Origin: Ensifer adhaerens
Lineage (GTDB): Bacteria > Pseudomonadota > Alphaproteobacteria > Rhizobiales > Rhizobiaceae
NCBI RefSeq assembly: GCF_020035535.1
Contig: NZ_CP083350.1
Coordinates: 2,738,501-2,802,500 of the forward strand
Length of the DNA: 64,000 bases
Direction of reading: 5' to 3'
Part shown: one piece after another, positions 51,905 through 61,040 of the stretch
How positions within the stretch are numbered: the first letter of the stretch is position 1
How the letters are laid out: the number at the start of each line of letters is the position of its first letter
Translations under genes and position numbers: made by a program
Notes under the pieces: model-generated
What the model was told of the DNA's origin: nothing
What the model saw: the letters and a program-made list of their open reading frames with translations, nothing else
Database searches by the model: none

Positions 51905-53680
51905 ATGCCTGCGCCTGTATCGATCATCTCGGATGTGATACAGTTGCGGCCGGAGACGACTGCTTTGACATTTTTGAGAATTCGTCGGCCAGAGATTGGT
52001 GGTATCGCTCTGAGCGCGCTCGTTAGCGCCTATCTGCTTGTCGCCACCAATAAATCCTTCTGGACACATACGCTTGCCTATTTCAACGATTCCGTCGTGG
52101 CGCTCGTATCCTTCAGCGTGGCGCTTTGTATGCTGACTTTTGCCGCGTTCACGATGGCTTCTGTCAAATATGTGATGAAGCCTGTGTTGATCTTCTTCAT
52201 CATGGTGTCGGCGTCTGCCTCCTACTTCATCGACACATTCGGCGTCATCATCGACAAGGACATGATCGGCAATGCGGCTGTGACGACACAGGCGGAAGCT
52301 GGCCACCTTTTGACCGGCAGCCTGGCGATACACCTGCTGCTCTACGGCCTGCTGCCTTCGCTTCTCGTCATCTGGCTCAAGGTCCGTCGTCGGCCCTTCC
52401 TCGCGAATGCGGCCGTCAATCTTGCGGTGATCATCCCCTGCCTCATCGTCAGCGGCGGGCTCGTCTATGCGAATTTTGCGAACGTCGCCTACGTCATTCG
52501 CGAGCACAAGGACCTGATGAAGCGGTTTAATCCGACAGGGCCGGTCTCGGCGGCCGTACGGTATGCCGCTTCGACGTACAAGGAGCGCAACATCGTCGTG
52601 CAGCCCCTTGGCACCGACGCCCGTCAGGGCCCGCGGATTGCGGCGGCCGGCAAGCCGGTGGTGGTCGTCGTCGTTGCCGGCGAGACCGCGCGGGCAATGA
52701 ACTTCTCCTTGAACGGCTACGGGCGCGAGACCAATCCCGAACTGAAGGCCCTCGGCGTCGTCAACTATACCGATACCACAAGCTGCGGGACAGCAACGGC
52801 GACCTCGCTACCGTGCATGTTCTCCGTCTATCCGCGCAGTGAATACAGCGACTGGAAGGCGCGTTCTACGGAAAATCTGATGAACGTGCTGACACGTGCA
52901 GGCGTCGCGACCACCTGGTGGGACAACAACACCGGCAGCAAGGGCATTGCCGATCTCATCAACTTCGCCAGCATGACCAACCAGAAGAACAGCCCGCTCT
53001 GCAAGAACGGGGAATGCCTGGATGAAATCTTCCTCGGCGAACTCGACAAGAAGCTTCAGGCGACCACTTCCAACAGCGTGATCGTCCTCCACCAGCTCGG
53101 TAGCCACGGCCCTTCCTATTATCTGCGCTACCCTGAAAGGTTCCGCCGGTTTACGCCGGATTGCCGCACGCCGGAGCTGATGAAGTGCTCGGTCGCCGAG
53201 ATCACCAACGCCTACGATAACACGATCCTCTACACCGACTACGTGCTGGCAAGTGTCGCGCGTCTGCTGGAGAAGCATCAGGACCGTGTCGCCGGCGCGA
53301 TGATCTACATGTCCGACCACGGCGAGTCGCTCGGCGAAGACGGCATCTATCTGCACGGTGCGCCGTACGCCATCGCCCCGCGCGAACAGACGCAGGTGCC
53401 GTTCGTCGCCTGGTTCTCGAAGCCCTATCAGGCGGCCATGGGGGTCGACACGGCCTGTCTTGCCAAGGACACGGCACAGCCCAAGTCGCACGACAATCTC
53501 TTCCATACCGTTCTCGGCATGATGAATGTCGAGACCAAGGTCTACAAGCAGGACCTCGACGCATTCGCGAATTGCACGAGGAAGCAGCCGGCAGGTGGCC
53601 CGGCATTCCAGTCCGCTGATACCGCCAAAGACCTGCCAGCCAATACGGTGCGCCCCGCCGCCTCTCCAGGCGCACTGTGA
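51905..53680 (+). CDS. eptA: Lipid A phosphoethanolamine transferase
   Basis: A 591-residue sulfatase-fold transferase. Five N-terminal membrane helices occupy about residues 30-190. The periplasmic catalytic domain carries E260 (VVVAGETARAMNF), the nucleophile T296 in DTTSCGTATATSLPC, and YMSDHGESLGEDGIYLHG near 475-492 with further zinc ligands. The cysteines expected to form structural disulfides are present (SLPCMF, PLCKNGECL, DCRTPELMKCS). It moves phosphoethanolamine from lipids to lipid A or core, lowering negative charge and polymyxin sensitivity. The start is uncertain: no ribosome-binding site precedes the ATG at 51905, and a TTG at 51964 has GGAG upstream. Confidence 0.9.
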   Translation: MPAPVSIISDVIQLRPETTALTFLRIRRPEIGGIALSALVSAYLLVATNKSFWTHTLAYFNDSVVALVSFSVALCMLTFAAFTMASVKYVMKPVLIFFIMVSASASYFIDTFGVIIDKDMIGNAAVTTQAEAGHLLTGSLAIHLLLYGLLPSLLVIWLKVRRRPFLANAAVNLAVIIPCLIVSGGLVYANFANVAYVIREHKDLMKRFNPTGPVSAAVRYAASTYKERNIVVQPLGTDARQGPRIAAAGKPVVVVVVAGETARAMNFSLNGYGRETNPELKALGVVNYTDTTSCGTATATSLPCMFSVYPRSEYSDWKARSTENLMNVLTRAGVATTWWDNNTGSKGIADLINFASMTNQKNSPLCKNGECLDEIFLGELDKKLQATTSNSVIVLHQLGSHGPSYYLRYPERFRRFTPDCRTPELMKCSVAEITNAYDNTILYTDYVLASVARLLEKHQDRVAGAMIYMSDHGESLGEDGIYLHGAPYAIAPREQTQVPFVAWFSKPYQAAMGVDTACLAKDTAQPKSHDNLFHTVLGMMNVETKVYKQDLDAFANCTRKQPAGGPAFQSADTAKDLPANTVRPAASPGAL

Positions 53681-53684
53681 TCAC

Positions 53685-53706
53685 AATCGCGACCGCGGTC
53701 GCGATT
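53685..53706 (+). terminator. Terminator after eptA
   Basis: A perfect 22-bp palindrome: AATCGCGACCG (53685-53695) followed directly by CGGTCGCGATT, running into TTTTTC. It begins four bases after the eptA stop. The stem and T-run make a strong intrinsic terminator. Confidence 0.85.
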
Positions 53707-53755
53707 TTTCTGCGGCTCACGGAACAAAAGCGCGTTTCGACGCTTCCTTGCATAG

Positions 53756-54211
<456 letters not shown>

Positions 54212-54228
54212 CGGCCCAACGACAATCC

Positions 54229-54250
54229 CGCCGTCCTCGTGAAGACGGCG
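54229..54250 (+). terminator. Hairpin after the small DTFPASDP gene
   Basis: CGCCGTC (54229-54235) and GACGGCG (54244-54250) form a perfect 7-bp stem with an 8-nt loop, 18 bases after the stop codon. No T-run follows. The remaining 225 bases up to the phosphatase gene hold no feature I can support. Confidence 0.45.
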
Positions 54251-54475
54251 AGTGCGCCTTCGCGCCCTTGTTCGAAAACGTGCCTCCGCCCAGTTTCGGC
54301 CATTTCGGCGGACTATCGGCAAAATTGTCGGGCGCTTGGACGCGAGTCGGTTGTCTCAATCGACATCGCGCGCATACGTTTCGACGGAAGACTTGCTATA
54401 GTGTTTTGATTTATCGATATTTTCCCTTGGATCGGCTCGGTTCGGGGGCATGGAGTATGTGTGGAGAGTAGACGC

Positions 54476-55144
54476 ATGGCCGTCCGGCAACTCACCTTCG
54501 CAATCGGCGACATCCATGGTTGCCTCGACCAGTTGCGCGTGCTCTTGCACGAGATTGAAGCCTACGCGCCGGCGGGCAGGGTGATCTTTCTCGGCGACCT
54601 GATCGACCGAGGGCCGGAAAGCCGCGGTGTCGTCGAGTTGGTCATGGCCGGCCCGTCCAAGCCCGGTTGGACCTGGCTGACCCTCAAGGGCAACCATGAG
54701 GAGATGCTATGGGGTGCCAGCAGAGGCGAGAGCGACGTTGATTGGTGGCTGATGAACGGCGGTCAGGAGACGCTGGTCTCCTACAACGGCGTCGTTCCCG
54801 GTCGGCATCTGAAGTGGATCAAGGAACTGCCGACGATCCTGGTAGAACGATACCGCATATTCGTGCATGCGGGTATCGACGAGACGCTGCCGCTGGAGCA
54901 GCAAGGCGACGAGATCTTCCTGTGGATCAGGCGGCCCGACGACTATTCCGGCGACTATTGGGGGAAGCATCTCTGCCACGGGCACACGCCCAGCCTGGCC
55001 AATCCGCGCACCGTCGGCAACCGCACCAATGTCGACTCCGGCGCCGTCTTCGGTGGCGTGCTCTCCTGTGCCGTCTTCGATGACGATCAGCCGGGTGGCC
55101 CGATCGACTTCCTCATGGCAACGCAAATCCAGGCTGCAAGCTGA
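54476..55144 (+). CDS. PPP-type metallophosphoesterase (serine/threonine phosphatase-like)
   Basis: A 222-residue calcineurin-like phosphoesterase. The metal-binding triad is GDIHGCLDQL (residues 10-19), FLGDLIDRGPES and LKGNHEEML, followed by HAGIDETLPL and LCHGHTP, which supply the remaining histidines. This order is that of bacterial PPP phosphatases such as PrpA/PrpE and ApaH. It could dephosphorylate proteins or cleave dinucleoside tetraphosphates; the short length favours the former group. The ATG at 54476 has GGAGAG eight bases ahead; a GTG five codons earlier is possible. Confidence 0.86.
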   Translation: MAVRQLTFAIGDIHGCLDQLRVLLHEIEAYAPAGRVIFLGDLIDRGPESRGVVELVMAGPSKPGWTWLTLKGNHEEMLWGASRGESDVDWWLMNGGQETLVSYNGVVPGRHLKWIKELPTILVERYRIFVHAGIDETLPLEQQGDEIFLWIRRPDDYSGDYWGKHLCHGHTPSLANPRTVGNRTNVDSGAVFGGVLSCAVFDDDQPGGPIDFLMATQIQAAS

Positions 55145-55264
55145 GCGGCATCGCTGGCGCTTGCGGCGCAAATTTCATTGTGCGCCGGGCCATCCGGTAG
55201 TAGGTGTGCCTTCTCCATAGGGCGATGTCTGCTGCCGCCCGTTTCACCATCTCAGGGGATTGCC

Positions 55265-55939
55265 TTGGACGCTGCGCCTTCATCCGTGTTCACGAAGAAT
55301 TTTGCTGCCCTGCTGTTCGATATGGACGGCACCTTGCTGAACTCCATGGCCGTCGTCGAGCGCGTCTGGGGCGCCTGGGCCGTGCGCAACGGGATCGACC
55401 CGGTCGAGTTCATAAAGACCGTCCACGGCGTTCGCGCCGTCGATACGATCCGCAATCTCGAGCTGGCCGATGTCGATCCGGAAAAGGAAGCCCATGATCT
55501 GGCGCTCGCGGAGATCGCCGATGTCGAGGGTATCGTTGAAATTCCGGGCGCTGTCGCCTTCCTGAATTCCCTGCCGGCGGAAAAATGGGCGATCGTCACG
55601 TCGGCGCCGCTCGATCTGGCGGTGCGCCGCCTTGCCGCTGCCGGCATCCCGACGCCGCAGCTGATGATTACGGGTGAAGATGTTTCTGCCGGCAAACCCG
55701 ATCCGCAAGGGTACCGGATGGCGGCCGAGCGTCTGGGCGTGCGCCCGGAGGATTGCCTGGTCTTCGAAGACGCGCCTGCCGGAATTCTCGCCGGCATTGC
55801 AGCCGGCGCCGACGTCGTCGTCGTCACCGGCGCCCATGAGGCTGCAGAAGGTACTCCGCACCTGACGCTTGCCCGCTACCATGACATCGAGGTGGAACTC
55901 GCAAGCGACGGCATGCTGTCGCTGCGTCAGGCGCTCTGA
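55265..55939 (+). CDS. HAD-family sugar-phosphate phosphatase
   Basis: A 224-residue HAD hydrolase of subfamily IA. Motif I is LLFDMDGTLLNS with nucleophile D19 and acid D21. Motif II is IVTSAP, motif III the lysine of SAGKPDPQGY, and motif IV VFEDAPAGILAGIAAG. The sequence resembles glycerol-3-phosphate and 2-deoxyglucose-6-phosphate phosphatases (YfbT type). The start is a TTG five bases after AGGGGA, because no ATG precedes the first conserved strand. It is followed by a strong terminator facing a convergent gene. The exact substrate is unknown. Confidence 0.82.
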   Translation: MDAAPSSVFTKNFAALLFDMDGTLLNSMAVVERVWGAWAVRNGIDPVEFIKTVHGVRAVDTIRNLELADVDPEKEAHDLALAEIADVEGIVEIPGAVAFLNSLPAEKWAIVTSAPLDLAVRRLAAAGIPTPQLMITGEDVSAGKPDPQGYRMAAERLGVRPEDCLVFEDAPAGILAGIAAGADVVVVTGAHEAAEGTPHLTLARYHDIEVELASDGMLSLRQAL

Positions 55940-55950
55940 ACGCTCCAAAC

Positions 55951-55980
55951 GAGCCGAAGGTCGTCGCCGACCTTCGGCTC
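55951..55980. terminator. Shared terminator, HAD phosphatase / family 5 binding protein
   Basis: GAGCCGAAGGTCG (55951-55963) and CGACCTTCGGCTC (55968-55980) form a perfect 13-bp stem with a 4-nt loop between two convergent genes. It serves both directions, though T-runs are lacking. Confidence 0.7.
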
Positions 55981-55993
55981 TGCCCAATCCGGA

Positions 55994-57583
55994 TCAGGCG
56001 TTGAGCCAGCACTTTGTCAGCGCGTGGCCGCCCATCAGTTCGCCGTTCGGATCATCGACCCAGCCGCCGACCTTTTCGCTGGTCGCGTCGATGTAGTTGT
56101 TGAACATCGGCACGATGACGCCGCCTTCGTCGCGCAGCATCACGGCCGCCTGGCGATAAAGCGCCTTGCGCTTGGCCGTGTCGAGTTCGCCGCGCGCGGT
56201 AAAGATGAGCTTGTCGAAGTCTTCGCGCTGGAAGCGCGTGTCATTCCATTCGGCCTTCGACAGGTAGGCGATGGAATAGACCTGATCCTGCGTCGGCCGC
56301 CCGGTCCAGTAGGACATGCTGAAGGGCTGCTTGTTCCAGACGTCCGACCAGTAGCCGTCGCCCGGTTCGCGCTTCAGGTCGATGGTGATCCCGCACTTGG
56401 CGGCGCTCATCTGGAAGAGCTGTGCCGCGTCGACCGCGCCGGGGAAAGCGACATCGGATGTCCGAAGCAGCACTGCGCCACTGTGGCCGGACTTCTTGTA
56501 GTGGAACTTGGCCTTGTCCGGATCGAACACCCGCTGTTCGATGTCATTGTCGAAGAGCGGGTAGCCCTTGATCATTGGCGTGTCGTTGCCGACGGTGCCA
56601 TAGCCGGCGAGCACTTTGGCGACCATCTCTTCGCGGTCGACGGCGTATTTCAGCGCCAGCCGGAGATCGTTGTTGTCGAAGGGCGCCGTGTTGCAGTGGG
56701 CGATGAAGACATAGTGGCCCTTGCCCGGCACGTTGCGGATGACGACGCCCGGCAGGCGCTTGATCAGTGCGACGACCTTGGGCTCGATGCGGTTGATCAT
56801 GTGGATCTGGCCGCTCTGGAGTGCTGCAGTGCGCGCGGTCGAATCGTTGATCACGGCGATTTCGATCTGGTCGGCATGGCCACGCTCGGCAGAGCCCCAG
56901 TAGCCCTCGTGGCGTTCGGCAATGTGTTTGACGCCCGGCTCGTTGGAAACGACCTTGTAAGGGCCGGTGCCGATACCCGCGGTCGGGTCGTCCTTGCCGC
57001 CGTTCGGCTGGATCATCAGGTGGTAGTCGCTGACGACATAGGGCAGGTCGGCGTTCGGTGCCCGCAGCGTGATGACCACGCTGTCGCCGTCGGCCTTGAT
57101 CGTCTCGAATTCCTGGACGAAGGGCAGGGCGGCCGACTTGGAATCGGCATCGCCGTGACGTTCAAGCGTCGCCACCACGTCGGCCGGGGTCAGTGCCTTG
57201 CCGTTGTGAAAGGTGACGTCCTTGCGGATCTTGAAGCGCCAGGTCTTGGCGTCGGGCGTTGCCTCGTAGGATTCGGCAAGGCGGTACTCGATCTCACCGG
57301 CCGGCGAGACCTCGAGAAGCTGCTCCCCCCAGCAGCGCCCGAGTGTGTAGGGGACCTGGCTCGCCCAGGTCGCGGGATCAAGGCTGTTCGTCGATTCGCC
57401 GCCGACGAGGCCAGCTTTCAGTGTCCCCCCTTTGATCGGCCCGGCCGCACGGGCCGCCTGCCCGAGCAGCAGGTTCGCCGACGCGACGGTCACGCCGAGC
57501 GCTGCAGCGCGCCCGAGAAACTCCCGTCTCGACAGCCTTCCTGCGGCCACCTGTTGGCTCATGAATTCCAGTTCTCTTGGCAT
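55994..57583 (-). CDS. Orphan dipeptide-type ABC binding protein, Tat-exported
   Basis: A 529-residue family 5 solute-binding protein with a Tat-type signal: SRREFLGRAAALGVTVASANLLL, ending near AARA. Family signatures include WRFKIRKDVTFHNGKALTPADVV and LRLALKYAVDREEMVAKVLAG. No permease or ATPase gene is adjacent, so it must feed a transporter encoded elsewhere or act alone. GGGAGGGAGTGAGCC gives a strong ribosome-binding site for the ATG at 57583. An FCD-type GntR gene lies upstream on the same strand. Possible ligands are dipeptides, opines or glycosides; nothing in the sequence decides. Confidence 0.87.
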   Translation of the reverse strand: MPRELEFMSQQVAAGRLSRREFLGRAAALGVTVASANLLLGQAARAAGPIKGGTLKAGLVGGESTNSLDPATWASQVPYTLGRCWGEQLLEVSPAGEIEYRLAESYEATPDAKTWRFKIRKDVTFHNGKALTPADVVATLERHGDADSKSAALPFVQEFETIKADGDSVVITLRAPNADLPYVVSDYHLMIQPNGGKDDPTAGIGTGPYKVVSNEPGVKHIAERHEGYWGSAERGHADQIEIAVINDSTARTAALQSGQIHMINRIEPKVVALIKRLPGVVIRNVPGKGHYVFIAHCNTAPFDNNDLRLALKYAVDREEMVAKVLAGYGTVGNDTPMIKGYPLFDNDIEQRVFDPDKAKFHYKKSGHSGAVLLRTSDVAFPGAVDAAQLFQMSAAKCGITIDLKREPGDGYWSDVWNKQPFSMSYWTGRPTQDQVYSIAYLSKAEWNDTRFQREDFDKLIFTARGELDTAKRKALYRQAAVMLRDEGGVIVPMFNNYIDATSEKVGGWVDDPNGELMGGHALTKCWLNA

Positions 57584-57749
57584 GGCTCACTCCCTCCCTT
57601 GTAAGACCCGCCCGGCGCACCGGTATCGTTGCAGGATATTGGAGGCAGATATCGCGCATGGATTCTTGCCGCGCGACAGTTGGTGCCGCAGATCGACTGA
57701 AGAACGTCGTGTCTTCGACCGCCGACACCGCCGGCGGCGATAGACGGGA

Positions 57750-58436
57750 TCAACCCTTGCGGGCGTAACGTTGCAGAATGGCGGAGATATCCGGCTCGGT
57801 TTTGTCTACATCGAGTTCGGCGCGCAGCTCGACCGCATCCAGATGCTCGAGCATGATCCGTTCCGCCGTGGCGGTGTCGCGCGATTGCAGCGCGCGGATG
57901 ATGCCCACATGCTCGTCGACGGCGCACTCCGGCGAATGCAGTCGGGCGAAACGCGCAAGGATCAATGAGCAGCGCGAGACGATCTCCCGGACAAAGCGCG
58001 TCAGCGCCTGCGAGCCCGTGAGTTCGGCAAGCAGAATATGGAATTCGCCCGCGAGCCGGATTGACAGTGGGCCGTGATCGGAAAAGGCTGCCTCTTCCTG
58101 CTTCACGTGCTGTTCCAGCCGCTTGACGTCGGCGCTGCCGAGATCGGCCACCAGCCGCCGGATCACCTCTGCCTCCAGCATGCGTCTCAGCGCGAAGATA
58201 TCGCGGGCTTCCTCCAGCGTCGGCTCCGCTACGCAAGCGCCCTTGTTGGCTCTCAGTTCGACAATGCCCTCGGCGTTCAGCCTGACCAGGGCCGCGCGAA
58301 CGCTGGTACGGCTGACCTTGAAGTGATCGGCGATCGTGTCCTCGGAAAGCTTCGTGCCCGGCTTCAAGGCCTGCTCCAGGATAGCCTGGCGCAGGAGCTT
58401 GTAGACGACGTCGCTGCGGCTCGACTTCTCAGACAA
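57750..58436 (-). CDS. FadR/FCD-type GntR regulator
   Basis: A 228-residue GntR protein. The winged helix is VVYKLLRQAILEQALKPGTK, LSEDTIADHFKVSRTSVRAAL and ELRANKGACVAEPT (residues 10-70). The all-helical FCD domain from about 75 carries the metal-binding histidines in AGEFHILLAEL and DEHVGIIRAL. FCD regulators usually bind carboxylates or amino-acid derivatives. It is divergent from the amino-acid-type importer with its amidohydrolase, and an ATTGTATACAAT palindrome lies in the gap, so it probably represses that operon and itself. Confidence 0.88.
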   Translation of the reverse strand: MSEKSSRSDVVYKLLRQAILEQALKPGTKLSEDTIADHFKVSRTSVRAALVRLNAEGIVELRANKGACVAEPTLEEARDIFALRRMLEAEVIRRLVADLGSADVKRLEQHVKQEEAAFSDHGPLSIRLAGEFHILLAELTGSQALTRFVREIVSRCSLILARFARLHSPECAVDEHVGIIRALQSRDTATAERIMLEHLDAVELRAELDVDKTEPDISAILQRYARKG

Positions 58437-58520
58437 GGTTGCCTCCCCTCAACGGGCCGATCGAGGACCGGCCGAACATGTCCAATATCCTCGATAGCTC
58501 CCGTCCACATGGTCGTCAAT

Positions 58521-58567
58521 ATTGTATACAATAATGTTGATGTTTGTATTCTATTGTCGTATGCAAT
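58521..58567. promoter_or_regulatory. Putative FCD-GntR operators in the divergent promoter
   Basis: ATTGTATACAAT (58521-58532) is a perfect 12-bp palindrome of the kind FadR/VanR-type GntR proteins bind. A second, weaker dyad ATTG-TCGTATG-CAAT spans 58553-58567. Both lie between the regulator gene and the importer, in a locally AT-rich stretch. Binding by the adjacent regulator is inferred. Confidence 0.6.
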
Positions 58568-58678
58568 TGTTGGCGCTGAAAAAACAACGTCGGTGCCAGC
58601 CGGTTCAGGAGGAGGCGTGCGAAGAGGATCGCGCGACCTGGGCAGGCGAAAACGAGGACAGCCAATGGGAGGGAACTC

Positions 58679-59710
58679 ATGAAAAGCAGGATTCTGCAGC
58701 TCTGCGCGACGGTCGCGGGCATTGCGGTCGGACTTGTGGCGGCAACGTCTGCAAACGCGGCGACGACGCTCGAAACGGTCAAGGCGCGCGGCAAGCTGAT
58801 CTGTGGCGTCTCGATGAGCACGCCGGGCTTTGCCACCGCTGATGCCAAGGGCCACATGGAAGGCTTCGACGTCGACGTCTGCCGCGCCGTGGCTGCCGCT
58901 GTCTTCGGCGATCCGGAGAAAGTCGATTTCGTCCTGACCAACATCAACACGCGCTTCCAGGCGCTTCAGTCCGGCGAAATCGACATGCTGTCGCGCCAGA
59001 CGACCATGACCTTTTCGCGCGAAACGTCGCTCGGGCTCGATTTCGGCCCGACCGTGTTTTACGACGGCCAGGGGCTGATGGTGCCGAAGTCGCTCGGCGT
59101 CAACAGTGCCAAGGAACTGACCGATGCGGCGATCTGCACGCTGCCGGGCACCACGACCGCGCAGAACCTCAGCGACTTCTTCCGCACGATCGGCGGCAAG
59201 TTCGAGTTGGTCGTCTTCGAAAACCCGGACGAAAACCGCAATGCCTTCTTCTCCGGCCGTTGCGAAGCGATCTCGTCCGACCGTTCGGACCTTGCTTCGA
59301 TCCGCGCCGTCGCCAACAACCCGGACGACTACGTCGTTCTGCCGGAAACCATCTCCAAGGAGCCGTTGGCGCCGGCCGTTCGCCAGAACGACTCCAATTG
59401 GCGTGACATCGTTTCCTGGTCCGCCTGGATGCTGATGGCGGCCGAAGAGCGCGGCATCACTCAGGCCAACGTCGACGAGATGACCAAGAGCGAGGATCCG
59501 GAGATCCAGCGCATGCTCGGCGTCAACGAAGAACTCGGCAAGATGCTGAACCTCGACAACAAGTGGGGTTACAACATCATCAAGGGCGTCGGTAACTACG
59601 GTGAAGTGTTCGAGCGCAACCTCGGCACCAAGACTGCGCTTGGCCTGACGCGCGGTCCGAACACGCGCTGGAGCGAAGGTGGCCTGCTCTACGCACCGCC
59701 GTTCCGTTGA
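58679..59710 (+). CDS. General amino-acid-type ABC binding protein (AapJ-like)
   Basis: A 343-residue periplasmic binding protein. The signal peptide ends TSANA, followed by ATTLETVKARGKLICGVSMSTPGFA. MEGFDVDVCRAVAAAVFGDP, then ALQSGEIDMLSRQTTMTFSRE and the C-terminal NKWGYNIIKGVGNYGEVFERNL are characteristic of the AapJ/BztA group, which is longer than ordinary family 3 proteins. GGGAGGGAACTC precedes the ATG. It is followed by two AapQ/AapM-like permeases and an amidohydrolase. The ligand may be an N-substituted amino acid or amide that the amidohydrolase opens; this is inferred. Confidence 0.92.
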   Translation: MKSRILQLCATVAGIAVGLVAATSANAATTLETVKARGKLICGVSMSTPGFATADAKGHMEGFDVDVCRAVAAAVFGDPEKVDFVLTNINTRFQALQSGEIDMLSRQTTMTFSRETSLGLDFGPTVFYDGQGLMVPKSLGVNSAKELTDAAICTLPGTTTAQNLSDFFRTIGGKFELVVFENPDENRNAFFSGRCEAISSDRSDLASIRAVANNPDDYVVLPETISKEPLAPAVRQNDSNWRDIVSWSAWMLMAAEERGITQANVDEMTKSEDPEIQRMLGVNEELGKMLNLDNKWGYNIIKGVGNYGEVFERNLGTKTALGLTRGPNTRWSEGGLLYAPPFR

Positions 59711-59718
59711 GGATTGAC

Positions 59719-59742
59719 GGGCCCGCGCTTCGGTGCGGGCCC
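59719..59742 (+). terminator. Hairpin after the binding-protein gene
   Basis: GGGCCCGC (59719-59726) and GCGGGCCC (59735-59742) form a perfect 8-bp stem with an 8-nt loop, nine bases after the stop. As in the other importers here, it probably limits read-through or stabilises the binding-protein mRNA. Confidence 0.5.
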
Positions 59743-59763
59743 ACCTCTCCCCATTCTGCCCTG

Positions 59764-59875
59764 GGCGGGATGAGGAAAGTGCGCGCGGTTTTCCGCCCGC
59801 ACCCCGCTCTAAACGATGAAAATCGATCAGATTTATGATTTTGGGTCGCGCCGACCCAAGATCATCATGCTCTAA
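59764..59875. repeat. RIME1-like rhizobial intergenic mosaic element
   Basis: About 110 bases with two palindromes. The left one opens GCGGGATGAGGAAA and closes TTTTCCGCCCGCACCCCGC (59764-59808). The right one is ATGATT-TTGGGTCG-CGC-CGACCCAA-GATCAT (59835-59865), with 13 paired bases per arm around one mismatch. Size, double-palindrome layout and wording match what I remember of RIME1, the Rhizobium-specific intergenic mosaic element of about 108 bp. It sits inside an operon, between the binding-protein and permease genes. Confidence 0.65.
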
Positions 59876-59888
59876 GGGACGGGTGCCG

Positions 59889-61037
59889 ATGCCCCTGTTT
59901 TATGACGCGCGCATTCGCGCCTATCTCTATCAAGTGATCGCCGTCGGCCTCGTCTTGCTCGTCGCCTGGGTGATGTTCAGCACCGCGAGCGCCAATCTTG
60001 CCAAGCAGGACATCGCGACCGGTTTCGGCTTCCTGGCGCGCCAAGCTGGCTTCGTCATTACGGAGACCGCGATCACCTACGAACCGACCGATACGATCGG
60101 TCGTGCGATCCTTGTCGGCATCGCAAACACGGTCAAGGTCTCGTTGCTCGCGGCGATCCTCGGCACCATCTTCGGCCTGCTCGTCGGCATCGGGCGGTTG
60201 TCTCACAATCCCGTTCTGTCGCGGCTGATGCTTGCCTATGTGGAAGCGCTCCGCAACGTGCCGCTACTGCTCTATCTGCTGCTTTGGTACTCGCTGATCA
60301 TCTCCACGTTTCCGCCGGTCAAGCAGGCGATCCAGATGCTTCCGGGTGTGTTCCTGTCGAATAGCGGCCTGGTCATGCCCGCGCTGCACTGGGAAAGCGG
60401 GTTTGCGGCCCTGGTTACGGCAATCCTTGTCGGCATCGTTGCGGCCACCTTCGTCGCCCGGATGCTCGGCCGCCAGCGCGTCGTTAGCGGCAAGGACAGA
60501 CCGGTCGCCTTGATCGCGACGGTCGCATTTCTTCTACCGCTCGTGGCGGCATTGCTGCTCGCCAACATTTCCGTCACCTGGGACGTGCCTGAGCTCGGCC
60601 GGTTTCGCCTGAGCGGCGGCTATCACCTGCGTCCGGAGTTCGTGGCGCTTCTCCTCGGGTTGACGCTGAGCGTATCGGCCAATGTCGCGGAGATCGTCCG
60701 GGCCGGCATCCAGGCGGTCAGCAAGGGGCAATGGGAAGCGGCGACGGCGCTTGGCCTGTCCCGTGCGCGCACTCTGAAGCTGGTGATCCTGCCGCAGGCG
60801 CTCAGAATCATTATTCCGCCGCTGACCAACACCTATCTGACCGTCTTCAAGAACAGCTCTCTCGCGATCGCCATCGGCTACCCCGACCTGGTGATGGTCT
60901 CGAACACGATCATGAACCAGACCGGCCAGGCGATTGAATCCATTGCCATCTTCATGGGTGTCTATCTCGGTTTGTCGATCCTCATCTCGCTGGTGATGAA
61001 CTGGTACAACGCCAAGGTCGCGCTGAGGGAGCGCTGA
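59889..61037 (+). CDS. General amino-acid-type ABC permease 1 (AapQ-like)
   Basis: A 382-residue permease. It begins with a helix (LYQVIAVGLVLLVAWVMF) and a long loop, and the channel domain starts at GIANTVKVSLLAAILGTIFGL. The EAA loop is GIQAVSKGQWEAATALGLSR. The extra-long N-terminal half and central insertion are typical of AapQ/BztB. AAGGGA lies nine bases before the ATG. Three bases separate its stop from the partner permease. No ATPase (AapP) gene follows, so the pair must use one encoded elsewhere. Confidence 0.9.
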   Translation: MPLFYDARIRAYLYQVIAVGLVLLVAWVMFSTASANLAKQDIATGFGFLARQAGFVITETAITYEPTDTIGRAILVGIANTVKVSLLAAILGTIFGLLVGIGRLSHNPVLSRLMLAYVEALRNVPLLLYLLLWYSLIISTFPPVKQAIQMLPGVFLSNSGLVMPALHWESGFAALVTAILVGIVAATFVARMLGRQRVVSGKDRPVALIATVAFLLPLVAALLLANISVTWDVPELGRFRLSGGYHLRPEFVALLLGLTLSVSANVAEIVRAGIQAVSKGQWEAATALGLSRARTLKLVILPQALRIIIPPLTNTYLTVFKNSSLAIAIGYPDLVMVSNTIMNQTGQAIESIAIFMGVYLGLSILISLVMNWYNAKVALRER

Positions 61038-61040
61038 GTC

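Noticed and set aside
56024..57604. 526-codon open frame antisense to the orphan binding protein
   Set aside because: Shadow composition; the minus strand has a Tat signal and full family 5 structure.
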